A stretch of 64,000 nt of DNA from Isoetes taiwanensis (Eukaryota > Streptophyta > Lycopodiopsida > Isoetales > Isoetaceae): assembly GCA_021234155.1 (NCBI GenBank), contig JAJEKV010000073.1:3508001-3572000 (forward strand), read 5' to 3'. The notes beneath the pieces are model-generated. The model worked only from the letters and a program-made list of their open reading frames with translations, was not told the origin of the DNA and searched no databases. Of the stretch, positions 23,461-33,400 are shown one piece after another. The position numbers were made by a program, and so were the translations under genes. How positions within the stretch are numbered: position 1 is the stretch's first letter; every line of letters begins with the position of its first letter.

Positions 23461-24230
23461 CTACACAAAAAGAATTGATAAAAAAAAAAAGACACTATAT
23501 GAAATAAAACTAATACAATTACCTTTCACTATCTGGAAACAAGCTTAGAGCATAATCGAGAGGGAAAAGATGATCATGAGCATAAACCTAAGGAAAAAAT
23601 CTCTGTTTATAGATTCTGGCAAAATCAATACATTTAGAGTTTGCAAAATTCCATATCAACTGCAAATTGTTTAGAGTTTGCAAAAGACCATATCAGGAGG
23701 AAGAAGAATCGATGGCAGTAATACATTTATATATCGGGAAGAAGAAGAATCGATGGCAATAATACGGTTATATATTTATATTGCATTACCTTTTTCTTAA
23801 AGTCGATCCAAGTTCGGGAATCCGAGTTCTCGGCCGATCCAAGTTTGGCGATCTTCTGATTCGATCCGAGTTTGGCCGATCTCTAGTCTAGATTTCGGAG
23901 GTCTGAAGATTTTAGAACTCTGGTCGAAGAGCAAAACTGGAGCAGCCGAGCAGGATCGTCCATCAGGAGATGTTGATCGTCCAACCCGGAAGCCGGCCGG
24001 CGAGGATTCGAGAGGTTTCAGATTCCACGGCGAAATTGGAAAAAGCGGCAACTTGGCAAGACTCGAAATTCGCTCGTCGTCAACAATTTTTTCAAGATTC
24101 CCCCCTTTTTTAAAATGTTTAATGTTGGTTGGTGTGGTATTAATTTTGTAGTATCTCATTAATTATAAAATAATAATGGTATTTTGTTCCAAAAAAATGA
24201 GTTGTAATTGTTGTGACAAAGAAAAACTAT
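23461..24230 (-). repeat. hAT 5' flank, long version, copy 5
   Basis: Duplicate of 14,756-15,525. The part 23,800-24,060 is rich in small indels relative to its partner, while the following 24,100-24,230 is almost identical to it. Confidence 0.55.
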
Positions 24231-24454
24231 CAAGCCTTAAAATTGAATGGTGGTATCTCCATTTTTTTGAAGGACAACTTTTTGGAGTTGTCGTTCATGT
24301 TGAATGGCAATTTTATCAAGATGCCATTCTTTTGAAGGTTAAATTTTTTCTTCGCCATTCATTAAAGCTGCAATAAATAAGCACATCTTCAATATAAAAG
24401 CAAAAACACTTCATCATATATAATTCACACATAAAGCTTAAAGGCCTTCCTATT

Positions 24455-26070
24455 ATGATTCAATAGCCTAAAGTTTATAACTGCACCATGCGGCGTTGCT
24501 TATGATCCATCCAATTAGCATAGATCATCTCATAGTCTGCATCTGCCACGTCAGGCGATGATAACGATAAACATTTCAAGAGTTTTCAGTTTTGAAGATT
24601 CTCGATCATCATCCTTTATCAAGTTTTGCCTTCTGAATCCACGTTCACATTCTACAGAAGATGCTGGAAGAACTAGAACTGCTTGCCATAACTTCATCAC
24701 GTCATCATAGACATCAAAATAGAAATCACACACTCTACAAGCATCCCATAAAGTCTTCATGTTCTTACGGCTTTTGCACTTGTAATCTTACTACAAATGA
24801 ATATGCTTGCCCTTTGCACTTTTCAACATCAAGAAATGCATGTTTCCCTTCCTCACGCTAGTCTGCTTATCTGTTTGGTCTTTCATTTCCTTCGAATCCA
24901 TAGGATATTCATTTGTGCAGAATAACTTTGTGCTTGCTAACAAATCTTCCCCTCGATCATTAAATCTTTGCTTCAAACATGATATGACTTTCCTCATAAA
25001 TTCTTGACCAACTTTGACACACGATGCAATTGTGTCTTCAAATGAAGGCGTATCAAAGAAAAGCATGTACCTAGTAAGCAATAAAATATATAACTACGAA
25101 GTGACAATACAAAACAAACATTGACTATCAAAAGAATTCATATATGCCTATGACGAAAACCTCCATCACCCTTATAAAGCAAGTGGCCTTGATGCTCTTG
25201 AACCATCGCTAAGAATTCAATAGTATACTTGGCACGTCTTCCAAAAGTTGTACCAAGATACCTTGAGTCTAAATAGCAATAGTGGACGAAACCTTAGATG
25301 ACATGCTTGAAATTTCAACCATGCCTTCTTGGAAAAGCTTATTCAAGACATTAAGCTCCAATAAAACATCAGCAAGGAAATGAAAAGAGAATTGCACACT
25401 TGCCTTTTTGAAAGAACTTAGTAGTTCATGTTCTTCATTTGTTTCCCATAAGCGTATAAGAGCCAGCATCAATTTCACAATACATGAGATGACATTGTTA
25501 CGAGAAAGCCATCTCACGTCATGGATTTGTTGCAATTTAATCTTTGGCAACTCAAAAACCTCCTCCAAAAAGCGTATACTTGCATGCCTTTTTGAAGATC
25601 TACCCACCCATGAACTCACTTTCCTTGCCAATTTCTCAAGATCTTTAAATACGAAAAAGTAATTGAAAGCATCATTAGCTGCAAGTGATTCTTGATGAGC
25701 AATACAATGCACTTACCAAATGTGGTACATCCCTTCGAAGTTGTGTTACAAGACCATTTTGTGACCCAACCATTGCCGAACAACCATCGGTTGCAATGCC
25801 AACTAGTCTTGACATAGGCAGTCTCAATTCATTCAAACAAGAAACAAGACTTTGATAAAGGGTATTAGATGTACCATCTTTGATTCCAAGTAATTTCAAG
25901 AAACGTGTGCATGGTATGCCCTTGCCTTTCTCTGTTAAATAACACACATAAACAATGAGATATTGCTCCAAAGACCCATCGGTACTCTTGTCAACCATTA
26001 TGGAGTAGAATGGACTCTCCACAACCTCCTTCAATAATATCTCTAAGTATGCCCGATGGGCAGCAGCCAT
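24455..26070 (-). pseudogene. hAT transposase exon 2 and C-terminal exons, most complete copy
   Basis: This is the only copy with an uninterrupted arrangement of exon 2 plus C-terminal exons. It runs from MAAAHRAYLEIL (26,070) through MVDKSTD, GIATDGCSAMVG, a frameshift near 25,705 (CIAHQESLAAND after it), VRWLSRNNV, TAILDSRYLG (one base lost near 25,273), FFDTPSFEDTIA, and the dimerisation region LPASSVECERGF (24,551-24,760). It shows the ancestral gene order. At least two frameshifts and the truncated exon 1 next to it argue against activity. Confidence 0.75.
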
Positions 26071-26204
26071 AAAATCTTTACCTAAATGAGATTAACAAAA
26101 TAAAATGAATGAACATTTGAGCTTTAAAAAAATAGAGAAGAGAAAAACACAAACTAATCTCATAGAAAGATATATATAAATTAAACATAACTCGAATCAA
26201 TGTA

Positions 26205-26690
26205 CCTGCCATGAGATTTGTATAGGTTGAGTAATCGTCATTGATAGGCATATTAGGAGTCTCGATCAATCTTTGAAATTCACAAAGCCTTTCATACTCC
26301 TTCAAAGATTGCATTTGTGATGCAACTTTGTATGCACATTTTATCACAGAAACAATACGAGCCTTTTCTTGTTCACACATAAGCACAACAGCTTTTGGAA
26401 TAGTGGAAGTTGGTGGCTTCTTCTTAGCGTCCATGCGTAAGGTAGCAAGCTTGTAAACCTTTGACTTATCATGAGTAGCTAGAGCTCCTCTTTATATAGA
26501 AGAACTTTGATAAAGGGTATTAGATGTACCATCTTTGATTCCGAGTAATTTCAAGAAATGTGTGCATGGTATGCCTTGCCTTTCTCTGTGAAATAACGCA
26601 CATAAATAATGAGATGTTGCTTCAAAGATCTATTGGTACTCTCGTCAACCATTATGGAGTAGAATGGACTCTCCACAACCTCAATCTTTA
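26205..26690 (-). pseudogene. hAT exon 1 3' part fused to exon 2 fragment, third copy
   Basis: Contains the exon 1 segment from the zinc finger to the donor (26,210) joined at about 26,507 to exon 2 sequence (GTSNTLYQ), the same fusion as at 13,551 and 22,249. A stop at the junction (tatatag on the plus strand, 26,490s) shortens the open frame to 118 codons. Confidence 0.65.
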
Positions 26691-26699
26691 CCATAAATG

Positions 26700-27165
26700 A
26701 GATTAACAAAATGAAATTATTTAAATAAAACTAATACAGTACCTTTCACTATCTCTGGAAACAAGCTTAGAGCATAATCAGAAGGAAAAAATGATCATGA
26801 GCATAATCCCAAGGAAAAAATCTCTGTTTATAGATTCTGGCAAAATCAATACGTTTAGAGTTTGCAAAAGACCATATTAGGAAGAAAAAGAATCGTTGGC
26901 AGTAATACATTTACATATTAGGAAGAAGAAGAACCGACGGCAATAATACAATTATACTTTTATATTTCATTACCTTTTTCTTAAAGTCTGATCCAAGTTC
27001 AGAATCCGAGTTCACAGGCTGATCCGAGTTTAGGCGATCTTCTGATTCGATCCAAGTTTGGCCGATCTCTGATCTAGATTTCAGAGGCCTGAAGATTTCA
27101 GAACTCTAGCCGAAGAGCAGAAGTGGAGCAGCCGAGAGGATCGTCCAGCAGTGGATGTTGATCGT
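26700..27165 (-). repeat. hAT 5' flank, copy 6
   Basis: Copy of the 5' flank, with the gatccgagttta/gatccaagtttgg words, ending at the recurrent junction gtggatgttgatcg followed by tctacccacccatg. Confidence 0.6.
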
Positions 27166-27166
27166 C

Positions 27167-27635
27167 TACCCACCCATGAACTCACTTTCCTTGCCAATTT
27201 CTCAAGATCTTTAAATACAGGACAAAAATTGAAAGTATCACTAGCTGCAAGTGCTTTTCGATGACCAATACAATGCACACCTACCAAATGTGGTACATCC
27301 CTTCGGAGTTGTGTTACAAGACCATTTTGTGACCCAACCATTGCCGAACAACCATCGGTCGCAATGCCAACTAGTCTTGACATAGGCAGCCCCAATTTAT
27401 TCAAACAAGAAACAAGATTTTGATAAAGGGTATTAGATGTACCATCTTTGATTCCAAGTAATTTCAAGAAACGTGTGCATGGTATGCTCTTGCCTTTCTC
27501 TATTAAATAACACACATAAATAATGAGATGTTGCTCCAAACATCTATCGGTACTCTCGTCAACCATTATGGAGTAGAATGGACTCTCCACAACCTCTAAT
27601 AATATCTCTAAGTATGCTCGATGAGCAGCAGCCAT
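27167..27635 (-). pseudogene. hAT transposase exon 2, 5' half, copy 6
   Basis: Open from MAAAHRAYLEIL through YSIMVDESTD, GIATDGCSAMVG, HCIGHRKALAASD and KVSSWVG, then it reads in frame into the next unit's 5' flank (RRSTSTAGRSSR) until a stop at 27,081. This is the best-preserved core fragment. It still lacks the C-terminal half. Confidence 0.75.
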
Positions 27636-27769
27636 AGAATCTTTACCTAAATGAGATTAACAAAATGAAATGAATGAACATTTGAGCTCTAAAAAAGTAG
27701 AGAAGAGAAAAACACAAACTAATCTCATAGAAAGACATGCATAAATTAAACATAATTCGAATCAATGTA

Positions 27770-28406
27770 CCTGGCATGAGATTTGTATAGGATGAGTACT
27801 CGTCGTTGATAGGCATATTAAAGGTCCCGATCAATCTTTGAAATTCACAAAGCCTCTCATACTCCTTCAAAGATTGCATTTGTGATGCAACTTTTAATGC
27901 ACATTTTATCACAGAAATGATACGAGCCTTTTCTTGTTCACACACAAGCACAACGGCTTTTGGAAAGTTGGTGGCGGCTTCTTAGCTTCCATGCGTAATG
28001 TAGCAAGCCTGTGAACCTGTGACTTATCATGAGTAGCTAAAGCTCCTCTTTGTATAGAAGAACTTCTCCCTTTAGTAAAGGGTGTGTCCATCTTGAATTC
28101 CACACACCATTTACATTTAATCCTTTGATTAGGAGGAATTCCAACACAATAATTCCATGGATATGGAATAACCCAACTTGGTTTCCAAACTCTTTTAAAC
28201 TTTTTTGTAACGATAGTTCCATCAAACTCTTGAAATTCATCAAATTCCTCATCTGACATATCATCTTCCTCGTCTATGTCTGGGTCTGCAGATGCTTCAA
28301 TGTCAACATCGCTAGAGGTAGTGCTTCTTGCTTCTCTTCTTGCTTGAGACTTATGAAAAGCTTTGAATATATCTTGCTGTCGAGGATCTTTTTTGGGTTT
28401 TACCAT
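27770..28406 (-). pseudogene. hAT transposase exon 1, copy 6 (rightmost)
   Basis: Starts at MVKPKKDPRQQDIF and keeps FKRVWKPSW and KCKWCVEF...THDKSQVHR. A deletion near 27,965 removes STIP and shifts the frame (KKPPPTFQKPL), so exon 1 is split between two frames. EYERLCEFQRLI follows in the other frame to the donor at 27,774. Confidence 0.7.
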
Positions 28407-29185
28407 CTACACCAAAAAGAATTGGTAAAAAAAAGAAGACAATATATGAAATAAAACTAATACAGTACCTTTCACTATCTCTGGAAACAAGCTTAGAGCA
28501 TAATCAGAAGGAAAAGATGATCATGAGCATAATCCTAAGGAAAAAATCTCTGTTTATAGATTCTGGCAAAATCAATACATTTAGAGTTTGCAAAATTCCA
28601 TATCAGCTGCAAATTGTTTAGAGGTTGCAAAAGACCATATCAGGAGGAAGAAGAATCGACGACAGTAATACATTTATATATCAGGAAGAAGAAGAATCGA
28701 TGGCAATAATACAGTTATATATTTATATTGCATTACCTTTTTCTTAAAGTCTGATCCAAGTTCAGAATCCGAGTTCTCAGGCCGATCCGAGTTTGGGCAA
28801 TCTTCTGATTCGATCCGAGTTTGGCCGATCTCTGGTCTAGATTTCGGAGGCCCGATGATTTCAGAACTCTGGCCGAAGAGCAAAACTGGAGCAGCCGAGC
28901 AGGATCGTCCAGCAGGAGATGTTGAACGTCCAACTGGAGCAGCCGAGCAAGATTCAGAGGTTTCAGATTCCACGAGCGAAATTGGAAAAAAGCGGCAACT
29001 TGGCAAGACTCGAAATTCGCTCGTCGTCAACAATTTTTTCAAGATCCCGCCCCCCTTCTTTTTAAATGTTTAATGTTGGTTGGTGTGGTATTAATTTCGT
29101 AGTATCTCATTAATTATAAAATAATAATGGTATTTTGTTCCAAAAAAATGAGTTGTAATTGTTGTGACAAAGAAAAACTATAGCA
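28407..29185 (-). repeat. hAT 5' flank, long version, copy 6; right edge of array
   Basis: Ends with ggtattttgttcc...gaaaaacta, as at 15,525 and 24,230. After 29,180 the three copies diverge, so this is the right edge of the array. Confidence 0.6.
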
Positions 29186-29204
29186 AGAAGCAAAAAATAC
29201 GTGG

Positions 29205-29490
29205 CTAAGGGGCAATTTACATGTGCCATTGAGCTAGATTCACTAAGGAAAAATAGTTTATCAGCATTTGCAACCATTACCACTTCTTTTCATGTTTGCT
29301 CAGGTAAAATAAGGCACTATCGCAACGATGCTAGTACATATAAACTGCCCTTAAGGGAAAACCACCGTGGAAAAGATACAGACGAAGTTGGACAATGGAT
29401 AAGGAAACCAAGTTGTATTGGACATTCAATCAACCAAAGAACGAAAGTCCTTGTCATTCCACAAAGGGCTAGGCTAAGAAAGAGATAACA
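29205..29490 (+). pseudogene. Unidentified coding relic shared with 53.5 kb
   Basis: The frame reads QFTCAIELDSLRKNSL..FHVCSGKIRHY. A related sequence at about 53,523-53,660 reads WFTCALEESHPRKRL..HCFFKF, and the nucleotide blocks tttacatgtgcc and gcaaaat(a)gggcact/gtaaaataaggcact recur in the same order. Both look like decayed copies of one unknown dispersed element or gene. Confidence 0.4.
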
Positions 29491-30438
29491 ACCAGACGTG
29501 GATGAAGCCCTGGCCAGTGACTGTAGAGAGGATACCATCCCTTTGAACATGGATAATCTCTAAGGACTTGGCCCACCTAGAGATACTGATCTTCAAATCA
29601 AGTGGCTTCTTGGCCATACATCTTTTTAATGGCATACAGTTGTGTATAACTAAAAAACATTTAATACGTATACCTTTTTATAGTACAAAACAGTAGTCAT
29701 CTGTGACCTAGCTGTCGGCCATGTATCCCAACTTCCCTCCACTCAGTTGCCACCACGTGTAATCAATCTTCCATTTCCTGGACTCTTTCGACCGTTGAGA
29801 TAAGCTTGTGGGCTGAACAATCTTAATCTGGACCGTTGGCGTTTGACAGGAACCGGCTATGGCAACATGGTGCCTTGCGTGAAGCAGCAGCCTTATCGCC
29901 CTTTATAATGTATCTCTTCGGTTTGGCGTGGTATGGCTATGGAGATGCAGCTCCGTCGGATGTTACCTTTTCTTGCCTTTAACAGGTTGTATTTCCGCTG
30001 TTTAGATCCGTCTGTATGGATTCTTTGGCCATTATATCTGTTGAGCTATAATCGCGTTTAACCCCCAATTTCTTTGTTGCAGCATCATAATCTCTTGTAA
30101 TTGAGATCCAATTCCTGTCGGAATGCTCATTTTCGAATTCAGAGCAGTGCAATATACAATAAACATCTTGCTTATTAATTGCGAATTCGAAGGCAAGCCA
30201 CATTATAAAATTGCATCATTGTAGGGGGCACTACTGGATTGATCAACCGGGTTGGACTGCAAAATTTGTTAGGGATTTGTTCAAGAAGTTCCCCGCATTC
30301 AAACACGAACTAGGAAATGGGTTTAGGAATCTTAGCCCAGTTGAAGTATCGAGATGCTTAAAGGGGCAGACGGAGGAGTTAGAAAGGAAAGGAGAGGAAT
30401 GCGCAACAGGGACAAGGCACATCTCTGCGGACTTGTTA
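29491..30438. promoter_or_regulatory. Upstream region of the PKG gene
   Basis: Non-repetitive sequence between the hAT array edge and the PKG start codon. It must contain the promoter and 5'UTR, but no convincing TATA box or motif can be assigned. The reading frame of exon 1 is open upstream to 30,211 and could encode 76 extra residues, but the conserved myristoylation-type start is at 30,439. Confidence 0.35.
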
Positions 30439-33400
30439 ATGGGTGGTGTATGTGCAAAAGGATGCCTGAACAAGCGAAAGAATACTCAGCAAGACAAAAA
30501 TTCGGAAGACTCGCAAGATGAGCAGGGGAAGAAGGACGAGTATTCAATGGAAAATGAGCTAGTGCCACAAAGACCTTCGGACGAGCTGGAAGTATTTGGG
30601 GAAAAACTATCTGTAGAAGATGGATTTGAGGACCATGGTTCAGTTAGAGACATGGGATTATCTCGCCTGTCCAGATTATCAAGCCAGTTTCTACCAGCAA
30701 GCGGATGCAGAATTGTACAGGTTCCCTCTGGGGGCTTTGAACTCAGGTATTCCTATCTTTCACAAAGAGGATACTATCCCGAAGCTCTGGACAAAGCAAA
30801 CCAGGACAGTCTTTGTGTGCATACCCGTTTTGGGAACAACCCTAATGATCATTTCTTTGGAGTATTTGATGGGCATGGAGAATATGGAGCCCAATGTTCT
30901 CAGTTTGTAAAGCAATATCTATGCGAAAATTTGCTCAGAAACAGAAGCTTTAAAACAGATGTAGTAAATGCCTACCATGCCGCTTTTGCATCTACCAATC
31001 TCCAGCTTCACAGGGCGAACATTGACGATTCTATGAGTGGAACCACGTGTATAACAGTACTAGTACGAGGTCGAACCTTATATGTGGCAAATGTTGGAGA
31101 TTCCAGGGCCGTGCTAGCAGAAAAACGAGATGGAGAATTGGTGGCTGTGGATGTTTCTAGCGATCAGACCCCATTTAGAGAGGACGAATGTGCTCGTGTT
31201 AAACAATGTGGAGCTCGGGTGTTAACTCTAGATCAGTTGGAAGGATTGAAAAACCCTAATATCAAATGCTGGGGTGGAGAAGGGGACGATGATGGAGATC
31301 CTCCTCGCCTCTGGGTGCCTAATGGAATGTACCCTGGCACGGCTTTTACTAGAAGTGTTGGCGACACTGTTGCAGAACGGATTGGCGTGATTGCTGTACC
31401 GGAAGTTTTGGTCGTGGAGCTCAATAGTTCCCATCCCTTCTTTGTTGTCGCAAGTGATGGAGTCTTTGAGTTTCTCTCCAGTCAGGCTGTTGTTGACATG
31501 GTGAGTTACGCTAAAACCTTAGTGCCTCTTAAAATAGTTTTGGACTAGCTGTGAATTACTATCCTGGATCTATCGCAAAAGGGTTCAGGTCAATTCAAAA
31601 AGTTAGTCCTTTTCTTGTTGGCTATGTATGATAAGTTTTATACCACAAATTCTGCAAGAATTTTGATTAAACGCATGTGTGGCAGGTTGCGAGTTTCGAG
31701 GACCCACGGGATGCTTGTGCAGCCATTGTTGCCGAGTCTTATCGTCTTTGGTTGCAGTATGAAACACGCACTGATGATATCACAATCATTGTTGTGCACA
31801 TTGATGGCTTACATACTGTAAAGATTGATGGCTTTCATGTCTTGAATTAGTAAAACCTACCTTCTTAAAACATGTATTTTTGAATCTTCTTTCTAAATTA
31901 TGTCTGCAGGTAGATGCAGATGCATCTTCTGACGATGAACCCAACCTTTCAGAGGAGGTATCATCTCAGAAGGTATCCCATGACTATAAGTGTCAGTCAA
32001 CTGTTGGGAATGAGACTTTGGGGACTCGTCCAGTACGTCAGGACTTATCATCAGCAAGACTCAGGGCAATAGAATCTTCACTAGATCTTGCCACAAATTG
32101 GACTCCACCATCTATGTCACAACCAAAGACTGCTGAGGAAAAGGTTGCTAGGCTGTTACTGGTTAGGATTTAGTGTTAAGCACATATTACTTAACATTCT
32201 TCTTTATCATCCCATTCAGGCAAAGATTAAACATATGTTACAGAAGAATTTCTTATTTCATGATCTCAACGATGATCAGTGGCAAACTTTTTATGACTGC
32301 CTGGAAACGGTAGATGTTCACTCTGGAGAAATGATTATTCGTCAGGTGTGGATTCTTACCTGAGATACTGAATAAATACTGGTTTGGAGATTTTGTTACG
32401 AATGTGCAGCAAGCTTATTTGTAACAATATCCACATCCATGTAATTTCTATCAATGCATGACTTTGTATTTTTGAAGCAGGGTGCTGAAGACGGCTGTTT
32501 CTATATCGTTGCAAGTGGAGAATTTGAAGCTTTGATTTCTCAGGTAAGTATTGTTACAATATTTATGCATGAGAGCATTTCAAATAATTTGCCATGTCTT
32601 CTTCTTAATGTGTGTTACTGTAAAAAGGGTGAGAGCAACACGCCGGAAAATGGACTTGGTACAGTAATCAATCATTACACAAGTGAAGATGGTGGCTACT
32701 TTGGGGAGCTTGCCCTTATGTATGTCACCCATTTTTTAAATCATGCATTTTTATGCTTTGCTCATTGGTACTCTAAAATGTGGTCTAATTTTTAGGTATA
32801 ATAAACCACGTCAAGCTTCTATTCGTGCTGTGACGGATGGCGTATTGTGGAAGTTGAGGCGAGAGGCATTTCGAGGATTATTCTTAATGAAATATTCTAA
32901 TCAAATTGCAGTAAAATATTTACGCCATGTAGAACTGCTTTCAAGCCTGAGTAATGCACAATTGCTGCGTTTGGCGGATTCCCTTATAGAAGTTCGGTAT
33001 CAAGGGGGCGAAGAAATTATTACAAAGGCAGGTCTCTCTATCCGACTGCTTTTATAGCTTTGCTGTAATGTTTTCTCGGGAACATTTGCTTCCTGTTCAG
33101 GACTGCAAACAGGATGCTGCTTTATATATCTGAATAAACTGGGGTTTCTTAAGGCCTCTGATTTTCTTGCATGTTGCAGGATCAAGTGCCTATGGCATTT
33201 CACATTATTCATCAAGGCACTGTTGAAGTAATAAGAATGCAAGATCAACATGCTTCAGAAGATTGCGTAAGTAGTCAGCAGAGTGCAGATGTATCTGCAG
33301 AGGAAGATAAGACTCTTGAACAAAGCAATATTGGAAGCACATCTCCTGGCAAGCAGTTAGGAGAGGGAAGTTATTTTGGGGAGTGGATATTACAAGGTGG

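Larger units (their letters stand above)
9663..29185 (-). mobile_element. Array of tandem, broken hAT transposase gene copies
   Basis: Almost the whole interval is built from one hAT-type transposase gene read on the minus strand, repeated in whole or in part at least seven times. The ancestral order on the minus strand is a 5' flank of about 0.5-0.7 kb, exon 1 (basic start MVKPKKDPRQQDIF, acidic region, CxxC...HxxxxxH zinc finger), a short intron of about 130 bp, then exon 2 with the catalytic core, then C-terminal exons with the hAT dimerisation region. Only the copies at 15.75-17.08 and 24.46-26.07 kb keep C-terminal parts; the rest stop at the same point (KVSSWVG) and run into the 5' flank of the next copy. 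No full-length intact transposase gene is present. Confidence 0.85.

Noticed and set aside
9663-29185. CRISPR-like or host satellite interpretation of the repeats
   Set aside because: Repeat units are kilobase-long transposase gene pieces, not short regular repeats with spacers.
30211-30438. Extra 76 residues at the N-terminus of the PKG protein
   Set aside because: The frame is open, but the family starts with an MGxxC signal found at 30,439, and the upstream residues show no conservation that I recognise.
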